DNA of 64,000 nt from Neoceratodus forsteri. Its lineage: Eukaryota; Chordata; Ceratodontiformes; Ceratodontidae. The DNA is taken from the NCBI GenBank assembly GCA_016271365.2, contig JADMNL010000022.1:218278501-218342500 (forward strand), given 5' to 3'. The notes under the pieces are model-generated. The model ran no database searches and was not told where the DNA came from. It saw only the letters and a list, made by a program, of their open reading frames with translations. Each line of letters opens with the position of its first letter. Position 1 is the stretch's first letter. Of this stretch, positions 44,978 to 56,625 are shown piece by piece. The position numbers and the translations under genes are program-made.

Positions 44978-45138
44978 CTGTTATGAAATGGGTCCTTTTT
45001 AGTAAATTAGATGTATTTTTTAAAACATATTTTAGTTGAGGTAATTTCAGCCAGGCTGTTGTTCTGGGATAAAGGCCCGGCTGAAAGTAGCTCTGTGCTA
45101 ATCAGAAGCCAACATTTTTATAACCTATTTCATAACAG
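44978..45138. mobile_element. Small TIR element, 161 bp
   Basis: Ends CTGTTATGAAATGGGT and ACCTATTTCATAACAG form a 16-bp terminal inverted repeat with one mismatch; TTCAGCC / GGCTGAA pair inside (45048 and 45078). No exact target duplication seen. Confidence 0.65.
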
Positions 45139-46663
45139 GGAGTAATATATTGCTTGGCTTCAGGACAGAGGAGATGGACTTCTGGTCTTCTTCTGTCTGT
45201 GTACTTTTCCCTTTCTGTGTCCCAACTAAATAATCTAGAAATAAGAGCAGTACTTACCTCTGTTCATGTACACTAATTACCCAGGCTCTTTGCGAAGAGG
45301 GTTGTGTTAGCACCGAATCAATGAAACGAAAGGAAAACTTTTTTCATTAAAATCCCCCACTTCACCCCAAAGGCTAGAGTCAAGGTGTAGGCCCCCCCCA
45401 AACCCCTGAGGAATATGGACACATTCGGCTCTAGTTTGACAAACCCATATTAGCAAAACATGCCTATATGATACACTGGCCTGGTGTTAGCTTTTTTTGT
45501 TAAGCATGCAGGGGGCAGCCAAAGCCAGCGTACAATATAAGAGACCTCGAGCATGAGGTTTGGGCGAGAGCACAGCGAAGCAAAGCAATCACTTGAGTCA
45601 GCAGGAGTTTTAATTTTTTTTGGGGGGGGGTTACATTTTAGAAGTTTCTCTAGCTGTCTTCCTCCGGACTCTGAAGTGGCTCCACTTGTAGAGTTCCTGT
45701 GCAAGAGACCACTGCACCACATGTAAGAGGTACAGTGGGTCTGTGTGCTTATTGGCTGAAAGTGCATAAGTACTAAAATGTTTTAATATTATGAAAGATG
45801 CAGGCAGTTAAAATAATTTCTGTATGGTTAAATAGAAAGCCTTTACAGAATAAGGAGAGTTATAAGGGTGGCCATTGTGGTCGGTGACGATTTTAATGAA
45901 ACTGGTATATTCCTTTTCAGACTCACACAAGTTGATGTGATCCTTAAAGGCTTTAAATCACTGCTAATAGTAAGCTAAATTAGTAAAAAGAAGAATGTTA
46001 GTTACAGGTGGATCCTGTGTTGACCGGGAGTAAGCCCTGGGTTAGGGATGTTACGAAGGTGATCAGATGTCAGCACTGCAGACTGAGATATCAGATATCC
46101 TGTCTTAGTGTGCTCCGAACTGACTCAGTTCAGTTACCCCCAAACAAAGGTAATCACAGGTTCAGGTTGGACCAGCAACTGATTGGGTAACATGGGAAAC
46201 TGGCCTCACTGTCGGTCATCAAAAAAACAGAATTAGTCCTGGAACCGTGACAAGGGAATATTTTAGGTCCTGGAATGCCTAGGCTAGAAAGGTTGTGAAC
46301 TCCTGACCCAGCAGGAGTTTGCAGACTCTTGAGTGTCATAGGCAGTTGGTCCACAGTGTCATCCTCACATACTGAATATGAAGGCCAGTCCCAATATCAG
46401 TCTTAGACAAAACCCTAAGAAAACTTGCTCTTCTACAGTACAGCAGTCAGTATTGCTTTAAATTCCCAAACTTAACTTATCATTGCATTCTATACTCTTA
46501 ACAAGACTAGCTGCCTCTGTTCTTCAAGTGAAACTTCCATCTATTAAGTAAATACAAATACATTTATTTATTTGTACAAGTCGAATTTTACAACCATTGA
46601 GTCAGGGACTCATTCACAAAGGCACCTTGTCACAGGGAGGGCAAGACAATAGAATATTGTGCA
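45139..46663. other. Unassigned
   Basis: No gene, RNA or repeat I can name; probably old repeats beyond recognition. Confidence 0.4.
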
Positions 46664-46804
46664 TGTAATGCCCCCCCCCCCCCACAAATGGGGGTTCCTG
46701 AAAAGTCTTCCTCGAGCTTGCCTAAATGCTCACTGCCAGGCTGGTGTCCTGTGTTTTAGCAGTACAACGTTATTGCCAGAGAGTACCTGTGTACTGCCTC
46801 TTTA

Positions 46805-47265
46805 GGTGTCAGCATGGCTCACTTGGTAGCACATCCACCTCTGGACCAGAAGGTCGTGGGTTCTCGTCCCACGCCGGGATGGACCAGCACCTAAAAATCG
46901 CTGGCATCAGAGTGCAGTATTGGGGGGTGCTGTACTGCTGTTGGGTGCCGTCCTTTGGATGAGACGTTAAACCAAGGTCCCTTTTGCCCATCCTGCTGTT
47001 GTCCTGGCGGGTGTTCAGGTGGAAGTAAAAGAACCCAGGGTACTCTTTGTAAAGAGCAAGGAACATTCCCGGTGTCCTGGCCAACGTTCCCCTTCCCATA
47101 AACCGGTTTATGCAATTATCCAGGATGTGTGTGGGTGTTGATGTGCGATATGGCCGCCACCACCACACATTCAGTCACTTCACTACCAGTCTAGCATTGC
47201 TTGTAAAGTGCTTTGGGATTCTGTGTATGAAAAGCGCTATATAAATGCTGATTCTTCTTCTCCTT
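46805..47265 (+). mobile_element. tRNA-derived SINE, ~460 bp, full length
   Basis: tRNA-like head GTGTCAGCATGGCTCAC..GGTAGCAC with B box GGGTTCTCGTCCC, followed by 'TGGATGAGACGTTAAACC', 'CCCGGTGTCCTGGCCAA', and the 3' end TGTAAAGTGCTTTGGGAT..., 'AAAGCGCTATATAAATGCTG' and a TTC repeat. This body and tail are shared by long SINEs of sharks, turtles and other vertebrates. CTTTA at 46800-46804 and 47266-47270 is the likely target duplication, within CTCTTTAAG of the LTR-like element. Confidence 0.92.
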
Positions 47266-47334
47266 CTTTAAGGGCTGCCTAGATTTGCAGTGGTGATAAA
47301 TCTGGGAGGGGTCTGGGAGGGGGCTCAGTGTTGT

Positions 47335-47455
47335 CATTCATTTTCATTTCATTTCATTTTTATTTTTTAGACTTGTAAGCAGGATGAGCAAAACCGCCCA
47401 TTTTCACCTGCGACACGTTACAAATGACACAAACATACAGAGCCATACATACAGC
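47335..47455 (-). mobile_element. Short L2-like tail fragment
   Basis: An extra ~120 bp absent from copies 1 and 2 at this point. On the minus strand it ends in (AAATG)-type repeats (plus strand TTTTCATTTCATTTCATTTT), like a strongly truncated LINE 3' end. Confidence 0.5.
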
Positions 47456-47935
47456 CCGGGCTGCCTGGTAATCACTCTGTTTCTGCCATTGCTAATTGCG
47501 CAGAGGGAGCTCTGTTAGATGATGTAACTGTCTGTTGAAAACCTATTAGAGTGATGATGAGAATATAGTTTGTCTAGCCTGCCTTCTTTGCAGCAAGGAC
47601 TGTTTTGTTTATCCTCACCATTTGGCCCGGGACTGCGAATTGGACCAATCAGTTCTGGTGGGACCTAAAATGGAGCCGGACTACAGGAGCTGTCTGGAGT
47701 CAAAATCTGTAGGAATCGTAGTTTTGGGTTTTTGCTGCCTTTTTGCACCTGAAGGGGGAGCCTTTGTTGTGACTGACAGACAGATCAGCCAAACAAACCT
47801 TTTGGATTTTGGGGAGGCTTGCTGGCAGTTGAGTCAAATCTAAGTTGGGAGATGAAGAAGCAACAGCTTGAGACAGTCAAGCAGCCGTCTGAGTAGTTTT
47901 GCACGGGAGAACTGTGGAAAGACCTGAGTTGTGGT

Positions 47936-50034
47936 TAGGGTTGTCAGAACTTGTTTGAGAAAGATTCAAACCTTCCTCGAACCCTGGTGTTTGAGTTCTA
48001 ATTTAGAACTCGAACACTAGAGGGTTCGCAAAAGGGTTCGACTTTTTTTTTTATTACTTAAACGGCACTGCAGTGCCACTGACTGCTGTTTCCTGGGGGG
48101 GTGAGGTTGACTCTGGACACTGACAGTCTGACACTGAGAGGGATGATGCAGGGGTATAATTATGGGGGGATAAGGTGGCAAAGGTGAGCACATTTGTCCT
48201 GCATGGGAGCGCAACATTATGCTTCCGTCATTTCACTCCCTACTTCTCGCTCCTCCAATTCACTCCTGATCATTACGCTCCTTCAGCAAATTCACTGATG
48301 TGAAATGACAGGAGTGAAATGTCTGCTCAGATTCCAATCTGCAACTGTCCGCCTACTCCCTCTCTCTTTGACCCAGAACCCCCCATTCACCAGCAGCTCC
48401 TGTCTCTGCACCATTAGGTATGACAAAATAAAAAATAAAAACAGACCTGCCGTTTCAGCCTGACAGTGCTCTGAGGAGTGTAGTAACATTTGTCCTGATG
48501 GGAGATTTGATTTCTTTGCATCACTTTCCTGAATCATTTTATTTACGGATGCATACAGTATTTTTCCACCATCTGACACTGACACCCGACAAATTGCTTA
48601 GTCAGTGACGGAATGCGAAGGCAGACCTTGGACATACATTTTTAAATTCTCCCATAAGCACGAATTTAATTTAGTCAAACACTTAACGAGTACTGTAGTT
48701 GGCATATTGTTTTAGACTTTTGTGATATACAAAGACCACCAACTCGGGCACCAGCAACATCTTTATTAAGCAGATAAACTGAATTGGCATTCTGCTTACT
48801 GTTACTCAGTACCCATAAAGATCTCACTGGTTGGAGAGCAGAGAGGGAGGGGGATTGGTACAAGGATGGGGGAAGGGGAACAATAGTAGGTAAGCGGGAG
48901 TGAAATGCCTGTGAGTGAATCTGCATGGGGCAGAAATTATGTGGGAGTGAAATGACGAGAGTGAAAGTGGCGGGAGTGAAATGATGGAAATGAAATGTCA
49001 TAGACCCGTCATGCCCAGCACTCAGCCTCTTTTGCTGCTGCTGGTGCGCTAGGAGAGCCTGCCATTCCAGGGGGTGCTGGGTTTCACTAGGAATACAGAC
49101 TGCTGATGGCTTGAGGTGGAGGCTGCTGCTGCAAGCAACAACTAACTGGGAGGTAGGATTGACTGGTGGTGCTGCAGTTCGGTGGGTGGGGGTGAGCAGT
49201 AATTGGGGGGATAGCCAGCAACATCATCATGCTGCGGGGGGACTATATGCTTACTATGCTGTATGGACAACAACAAGACAAAGTAATTAAGCAGAGGAGG
49301 TGGTGGGAGCGAGGGGATTACAGTTTGCACAAGGCAGTTCTAAGCTGGCAGGTGCTACACACTAGCATTGGCCATTTGATTGGGTGCCAGTCAGGGTCAG
49401 GGAGCGCCTAGGAAAGAAGCCTGCTGCAATCTAGGAGGCATTCTCTCTCCTGTTGTGTCTGGAGTGGGTCAGTGGCTCTACCAGTGACCGTGACCAGCAT
49501 AGTAATCAGCAAAGCAGCACAAAACTGCTCAACCTGAGCTAACATAGCTCTAGTCTGCAGGAAGGCAAGGGTAGGTGGTGTTTAATTATGTTTATTGGCG
49601 GTCTGCTCTGCTCTGCTGTGTTGATCGTGTCTACTGTACTGTCTACAGTCAGTGTCTGATTTAAAATGCTGTGCTGTCTAGTGTCTCTCCTGTGTATCAC
49701 CTGAGCCTGACTACGTCTGCTTTGGTATGGGCTGCTGAGGGGGGATATGGTTAGCCTAGCATGCAACTCCAGTGTTTTCCTCTGTGTTACTAAAAATTAA
49801 AGTAGTTAAAAAAAAAAATCACCCTTACCCTGCAGGTGGGTGGAATGGCACAAGGGAGTCATTGTGGAAAGGAAGGGAAGAGGGAGAGAGAGCTATAGAT
49901 CAAGTAGGCAGCACAATTTAGAAAATAGGGTTCGAGTTCTAAGAAGTTCTAAAAAAGATTAGAACCCTAGAACTTTTTCAAAAGTTCTAGACTAGAACTA
50001 GAACCCAGAACTTCAGAGGGTTCTGACAACCCTA
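47936..50034. mobile_element. hAT-type DNA element, 2.1 kb, 8-bp target duplication
   Basis: Perfect 15-bp terminal inverted repeats TAGGGTTGTCAGAAC / GTTCTGACAACCCTA, flanked by an exact 8-bp duplication GTTGTGGT (47928-47935 and 50035-50042). Subterminal regions carry many GAAC/TTCTA motifs in both orientations, the kind of short repeats bound by hAT transposases. No transposase frame of useful length, so it is non-autonomous. Its interior (about 48185-49010) holds a second repeat with inverted ends (CGTCATTTCACTCCC against GGGAGTGAAATGATGG), probably another nested insertion. Confidence 0.92.
48185..49010. mobile_element. Candidate nested element inside the hAT
   Basis: Left side has several CATTTCACTCC and CACTCC motifs (48227-48310); right side has GGAGTGAAATG repeated four times (48896-48985). 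The motif clusters are inverted to each other, as at the subterminal ends of a DNA transposon. Boundaries and target duplication not resolved. Confidence 0.45.
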
Positions 50035-51479
50035 GTTGTGGTCTGCATGTCTGCCTGCTGCCCCTGAGAGGGAGAGAAGAGAATTATTTGGACTAAATCC
50101 AAGTTTGTGAGAACAAAGTATGTCACTGATTTTTTTACCAGGCTCATACCTGAAGAAGACTGAAGATTTTGCTGAATGCGATTGGCCTGTCAGGATTTCC
50201 AGTCGCTTTTGAATCCCCGGTTTGTGCAGAGACTCTGAGATTGTGACTGGGGAACGGTTTGCCTGTTACAGTAGAATTTACTTACATGTAAATGTACTGT
50301 GTATTGAACGTGGGTCATGATTTGGTTCCCCACTGTGTGAACTGTGTTCTGCTTACTGGTACCATAGAATCCTTTACATTTAAATGTGCTGTGTATTAAA
50401 AGTGGGTCATGATTTGGTTCCCCACTGTGTGAACTGTGTTCTGCTTGCTGAAAGCTTTATCCAGCCTAATCGGACTGAATCCACGTTCCTCTCCATTCAG
50501 CCTGGGCCATGCCACGCTGGCCCTGCCAGACTACCCCACTGCACAGAGACAGCCACTGATGAAATACCTGCCTGGGGATCAGCCCCCTGCTCCACGCTTG
50601 AACAGGAACGATGCCTCGGCGAATCGTGTGGGCCCTACTTCTCCTGGCACTCCAGATTAATCACCTGCTGTCTCAATTTTCGTCCAGCCTGTGTCCACTC
50701 TTGGGTATCATGAGTAATCATCAGGGTAGCTCCCTGCAACAATAGCCTAATCTAAAAGTGTGTCATCTGATTGTCTTGTTGTTTTCTTTTCACAAACTGA
50801 GCCCTCCGGCTCCGGATTACAAATAGTGTGTGTTATGCATGTTGTTTTCTTCCATCACAGGGCTCCAACCAGCTGCAACGTTCCTAGATTAGCCCACCAT
50901 TCTCCATCTGTGTACCCAGAGTATGTGCCTGTTTATGGACCCTGAAGTGCATGCATAACTGTTTGATTGATAGAGCCTTTAAGCAAATTAACCTGATTAT
51001 GTCCCTCCCTTGTTCAAGTCCCTTAAATAAATCAGATCTGTTTTTTTGCATTTCCCCTGACTGTGGTTCCAGTTTGTGCAAGAGTACTGTACTGCTGTTA
51101 TTTACTGTGTATAACCTTGTTTTACAGTGGGTCCCCAGGGCTGAGCCAGAGGAACGCTCTGGTGGTAAGTGCAAACAGTGTGGGTACTTGTGTGGTGTAT
51201 CAGGGGTATTGTGAAAGTGATTATTGTGTATTATTCTGGCCACTAGTAAGGAAAGAGGGGGGTTACAGTGTTCGGGGCTGTGTCCAGGTTAGCTTGACCA
51301 CTACCAACCCTGACCGGGTGGAGGCACCCGTTTCAGAACTCAGGCCCCTTAACCTGCTACTAGCCAAGCAGGCAGGGGTAGTAGCTCTTGGTATAGCGCC
51401 ACCTAGCAGTTACATGCAGATACAACATTGGACAACATTACAGGTGCAGACATTGAACACAGAATACACTTAGTTACAT

Positions 51480-53830
51480 GTTGGTATAAAATACAGGTTT
51501 ACAATTAAAGATGGACAATTTCTCTGGAGTTGCAGTGGAATACACTCTTGTATAAACCTAAGGGGTAGGTAAAAAGGGGTAGGGGGAAAGATGGATCGGC
51601 AGTCCAGGAGACATTGTCGTGATTAGGGGGGCCAAGCAGGAAAAGGTCCTGCAGTAGGATTTGGGGGGGGCAAGGTTAGTTGCACCTACAGCAGCAGACA
51701 TTAAAGAGATGGTTCTGGAGAGCGGTTTTGAAGGGACCAAGTTTGGCAGTGTTGGTGATGCAGGTAGGGAGGAAGCTGAACCAGGCAGGGGCTCAATAAA
51801 AGAAGGACCTCTGGGTGAGGGAGGCCTTGGTTCTGGGCACTTTGAAGGTGGCTTTAACAGAGCTTCGGGTGGAAACGGATGAGGATGACCATGGTAGAGA
51901 GGCAGAGACTCCAGGGGTGGAGAGTCCGAGCAGGGATTTCTTAGCAAGAAGGCAGGTCTGATACTGCAGACATTCCTCAAAGTTGAGCAGGTTGGCGGAG
52001 GACTAGAGCAGGCAGGTGTGGGTGCGGCTGGAGGCTCCAGTCAGAAGCCTGCTGGCCTTGTTGATGGAGAGCTGGATTTTAGAGAGGGGCGGTGTTATCA
52101 GCTGCAGCACAGATGGGCAAGCCGTCGTCCACTAGGGACAGGATGGAGGAGGTGATGGCCAGCCAGAGGGCAGTGAGGGGCAGGCAATCCCTATGGCGGT
52201 AAAGTAGGCCAATCCAAGAATTTATGGCAGAGGAAAGAGCATTGATGTGGGTGAGGAAGGTGAGGGCAGTATCAAAAGTGATGCCTAGGTATTTGTATGT
52301 GGGCACTTGCTCTAATGGGAGCTGAGAGTTGGGGGTAATCAGGAGGGGGGCACTTCTAGCTTTATTTTGATGGTGAGAGAAGAGCATTGATTTGGTTTTC
52401 TTAAGGTTTATGACTAGTCTGTGATCAAGAAACCTCCTTTCTGTTTGGTTGTAGGCGAGTTGAAGGGATGATTGGAGAATGGAGGGATCTGGGTGTGAGG
52501 CAAAGAGAACTGCATCATCTGCATAGAGGAGCATCTTGCTTTTGCAGGAGCTGGGGAGAGTGTTGAGGTAGAGACTGAAGAGAATGGGACCCAGGATTGA
52601 GCCCTGTGGGACCCCGGAGATAACAGGTCGAATGTTGGAGAGGAAGCCATTGATCTTTACACGCTGGGATCTAGGAGAGAAGTAGCTGGAAAACCAGGCA
52701 AGGGGACCAGCAGAGAAACCGAGTTGGTGGAGTCGAGTAGGAGGGGGTGACAGACAGTGTCAAAATCCTTGGAGAGGTCAATGAACATTGCACCGGCCAG
52801 GTTGCCGGAGTCGAGAGCAGAGTGCAGGTATTGGGAGAACTCCAGGACAGCAGTGGTTGTACTGTGTCCTGGGCGGAATCCGTGCTTCTCCGGGCACACA
52901 ATGTCATACTTAGCCAAGGACTCAGATAGTTGGATAGACACCACTTTTTCGCGGGCTTTGGAGAGTGGGGGGAGGATGGAGATTGGCCGATAGTTGCTGG
53001 GGGTGGATCGATCACTGCTCTTGTGTATTGGATTGGATTTCAGCAGTTTTCCATGCACTGGGGAATTATCCAAGGCATAGGGACTGGTTGAGTAGGTCCG
53101 TCAGGGGGGACTAGGACAACATACAGGACCAAGCGGAGGATCGTGAAGTTCAGAAGGTCGCTGCTGGGATTATTACTACCAAGGGCTTTTAGCACATGTG
53201 GTCTGGCTTCGTGGGGAGATAGGATGCGCAGGTAGAAGGGGGGTGGCAATGCAGGGCAGGGGGAGTGAGGAGGGGATTGGATCAAAAAAGCTGCTGGGGA
53301 GGACAGAGCTTAGATCAGAGAAAGTGGTTTTGAGGCAGTCAGCTATAGGTAGTGGATCAGAGGAGGTAGCGCCATCGATGGTGAGCTGGGATGTTGGAGG
53401 GGAGTGGGTCTTCCCATTTAGTTCTTTCATGCTATTCCTGAAGGTCCGGGCCGAGCCCAAGGTGGAGGTGAGGGTGGCCTGGTAGTGCTCCGCCTTGGCC
53501 CATCTGATGGCCCAGGTGCACTTACTGTGCTCTGCATTGTAGGCTTGTCTGTCAGATGGATTGCCATAATCTAGAGCTATTCACCAGGGATTATCCCTAT
53601 TCTTAAATTTCTGGATGAGGGAAGGGGTGATCCAGGGGGTGTTGTGTTTCTTTGTACAGATCCTGGTGGGGGGGGGGGAAAGAGGTCACAGGCCTTGCAG
53701 AAGGCAGTTGTGAAGAGGTCAAGAGCTGAGTCGATATCTGGGGCATGTTGGATAGGGGACCAGTCTAACTGGGCTAGGTGCTGTTTGGGACAGACATCGT
53801 AGTGCAACACTTACCCCAGTGCTTCACGTT
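51480..53830 (-). mobile_element. L2-like LINE, RT and 3' end
   Basis: Minus strand, from 53830 downward: linker 'DWSPIQHAPDIDSALDLFT', an LKTTFSDLSSVLPSSFFDP block, RT blocks KSSDRSTPSNYRPISILP, CPEKHGFRPGHSTTTA, AMFIDLSKDFDTV (first catalytic Asp kept), then after a shift GVPQGSILGP... near 52600, MLLYADDAVLFAS (catalytic Asp pair, 52534-52500), TKSMLFSHH, TYKYLGITFD and LYRHRDCLPLTALWLAI, then C-terminal and 3' UTR sequence to about 51480. It lacks endonuclease, so it is 5'-truncated in the ordinary way. It differs from the L2-like copy at 39241. Confidence 0.88.
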
Positions 53831-55026
53831 TCGAGAATGACGTTTCATCAACACTCTGGCTTGTTGAGCAGTGGTATTGATGTATGCCAAAGGAAGACTT
53901 AACATAATTAAAAAAAAAAGCCACATAGACTTATATGAAGTACGCCCCAGCGTTCTTCCTGCTTAGACGTCACAAAACGTCAGGAGCGTAGAGACGGCAA
54001 TGGCAAACCGGTAAGTAGAGGAGATCAGCTGGCTGCCTGATTTGGGTCAAATTATGGTCCCTTCGTTACTGAAGAGCACCAGAATAAAAATGTCGGATTG
54101 TACTCCCGAAGAGGTAAGGGCGTTTACTTTGGGTGTTTTTATTAATTTATTTATTTGTTTTTTGATTACCAGGTCAGATACACTAGTAATACTGAGGCCT
54201 GTTTCCAGGCATGACCTGGGAGAGTTACCGTAATGTTCAGAATTATTACAGCATCAACAAGCATCACGCTCAGAGGATTAGTAACAGCCTAAAGAGCCTT
54301 TCAGATCCGGCACAGGTCGGTAGCGGTCAAAAGCCATTATCACTTGAGGGCTGTTCAGTGGTCTGTGTGAAATGAGTTGTAGTGACCTCAGTTCAGTTCC
54401 AAGTGGGCAGGAGTCCACATCACAAAAATCACCAGCACAATTGGCACCCTTGTTGATAGTCTCACGTGAGAGGCCATAGACTAAATGGGCATGGAGTCTG
54501 AACTACCCTGTCACCTACCAGTGGTCCCTCCATGGCAGGGTCGGGGCACATTGGCAGGGCAGTGTGAAGAAGCTTGCACTGTGATCGCCCATGCTGTACC
54601 TGTCATGTGGCTAAACGGAGGAAATCAAGTTCCAGTGCTGTCACTCCAGCACCTTTCCTGAGCACTAAATTCACGCTCAGAAAAAAGAAAAGTACCAGAA
54701 CAATACAGCAACTATGGCAACAAGGACATAATTAGAACAAAAAAACAATGGTAAGAGACACAATTTAAAACCAGGAACTAAGATAAAATAATGTGATACC
54801 ATACAGGGAAATTTTCTGCTGCATAATAATCTTAAATTTCTCTTAACCCTCTTTGTATCTATGACAGCTCTCGTGACCAGCAACCACCAACTCTTTTTGC
54901 TTCATATGACTATTAGCCGAAAACCCACATTTTAGGATTATTTACCCTCTCTAAAATTCATTGATGTTAACTGTTGTGTTATCTGATTCCTTTCTTAGTA
55001 CAACTGAAATGCATGCTAATAGTGTA
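53831..55026. other. Unassigned
   Basis: No domain-bearing frame or clear repeat. Contains GACGTCACAAAACGTC-like short palindromic DNA near 53968-53985. Confidence 0.4.
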
Positions 55027-55245
55027 TTTTTTTTTTTTTAGTCTTTGGTAACCAGGTACAGCCCACTAGGCACAAGTGCCTATTTTCAGGGGTGACCTGG
55101 GAGCACTGGGCAGTTAAGTGACTTGCTCAGAGTCACACAGTATGCAAGTGGAGGCTGTGAGCATCAAACCCAGGTCTGGTCTGCTGGATGTACCAAGCTC
55201 ATTCACAGCTTGTTACTCTAACCTCTAGGCTATACTGCCAGCCTA
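55027..55245 (-). mobile_element. tRNA-derived SINE, full length
   Basis: Minus-strand equivalent of the SINE at 7207. Poly-T (A tail) at 55027-55039, complement of TTACCTGGTTACCAAAGAC, B box as GGTTTGATGC (degenerate), the same AGCTTGGTACATCCAGCAGACC insertion, and the head GGCAGTATAGCCTAGAGGTTAG at 55225-55245. Confidence 0.9.
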
Positions 55246-56319
55246 CTGTTGTACCCAACCTTGTTTTGCTTCATATCCTTGATCTACTCTTATCGCACAC
55301 TTCCTGAACATTAGGAACACCCCCAAACAGTGCTGCCACTCGTGATGCAATAATCGCCTCTCCTTCCACTGCATCATGAGTGGCTAGAGTTGTTTGTTGT
55401 TGGTGTTCCCAAGTCCAAGAAAAATGCAGTGGGGGAGTTGATTCAGGACTGTAAAGAAACATGTTTTTGTGTGATAACACCAGTATGGTGGGAGGTCTGT
55501 TTTCCACTTTTAAAAAGAAAAAAGGCATCAGAATCAAATTACCAGCTACATCAGCAGTCTCTACAGAATGTGAGCAATCATACAATGTGCTTTTTAAACT
55601 AGACACTTTGAGGCCCAAGGGGATTGACAGTGTCCCTTTAAACTCATTACTTCCAATAGCTCCATTAGAAGTCCGAACCATTCATTGCTTAACTGTAAAA
55701 AATTAAATGGCTGCCAGGTGAAGAGTGGGGACCAAACTTCAAGGCATTATTCATGATCCAGAAGTACACTGTACTGATAAGACTAGGTGGATACGATCCA
55801 GACACACAGACTACCCACACACACCTACGCCTGTCAGATGTCTAGTAATACAGGACTCCAAACAACTTTAAATACAAAAATTGGGATTTTGAGAGTTCGT
55901 CACCAAGTAATATAACTTTGGAATCTTTGTCATCTGGTTTTGCAGCAGGAATGCAGTACGAACCTGTAACCTTTAGAATTCTTTTTTTAAACAGGTCGCT
56001 GAAATTCCAGTGGACTGGAGTTGCAAAACCCTGACAGCCAATTATAGATGGAATAAAGATGCCAGTTTTTCTGCTTGCATTTGGTATGTTGCAAGACAGA
56101 TGTAATGAGAGCTAGTGGGTTGCAAACATATATCAAGATCCCATTTCTCCGGGTATTTAGAGTTAACTGGTTTAACTAGAGAGACTGCACTCAGAAGAAG
56201 AGCATAGTCTTTGTTTTATTTTTTTTTAAATCTGGAAAAGTTGATGCTTAGTCGAGAGTTTCAACAGTTGAAGTTTCTCATCCTTTAAAATGTAGACTGG
56301 AGAAGAAATTCAAAACCTG
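55246..56319. other. Unassigned
   Basis: No gene recognised. A frame at 55390-55706 on either strand has no domain. Confidence 0.4.
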
Positions 56320-56625
56320 TGTCAGTTGCTCGGTAGGTAGCACGCTTGCCTCTGGGGCTGAAGGATCGGAAGTTCGTGGGCTCTAGCCCCACGCCAGATA
56401 CTTGGAGTAATACTCATAACAGACAAAGCAGTTCAGTGTGGGTTGTGTTGCACGTTGTGTCGTCCCTTGGATAAGATGGTAAAAGTCACTTTCTGCTCAT
56501 CTCTGATCACTGTCCAGATGTAAGTAAAAGACCCATAGCACTTATAGAAGACGAAAAGGGGAGTTTTCCCGGTGTCATGGCCAACATCTCCCCCATCAAT
56601 AAAAACAGGTCCATGTAACCCCGCA
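56320..56625 (+). mobile_element. tRNA-derived SINE, 3'-truncated or diverged
   Basis: tRNA-like head GTCAGTTGCTCGGTAGGTAG with B box GGGCTCTAGCCCC, then 'GGATAAGATGGTAAAAGTC', 'AAGTAAAAGACCCATAGCAC' and 'CCCGGTGTCATGGCCAACA'. It shares body with the SINE at 46805 but is more diverged and lacks the CGCTATATAAATGC end. Confidence 0.8.

Larger units (their letters stand above)
46664..51414 (+). mobile_element. LTR-like element, copy 3, with nested insertions (family E)
   Basis: Begins TGTAATGCCCCC and ends AGCAGTTACA, flanked by TGCA at 46660-46663 and 51415-51418. Element sequence occupies 46664-46804, 47271-~47330, ~47456-47935 and 50043-51414; the rest is a SINE, a short L2-like tail and a hAT element. 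AATAAA is at 51026-51031. A ~100-bp direct duplication around GTGGGTCATGATTTGGTTCC (about 50300-50460) is specific to this copy. The GACC..GGTGGAGGCACCCG and CAGGCAGGGGTAGTAGC blocks near the 3' end match the other two copies. Same interpretation as copy 1: long solo LTR most likely. Confidence 0.8.

Noticed and set aside
46805..46880. tRNA gene
   Set aside because: The tRNA-like head is followed by a SINE body and tail and is flanked by a target duplication; it does not form a clean cloverleaf by eye.
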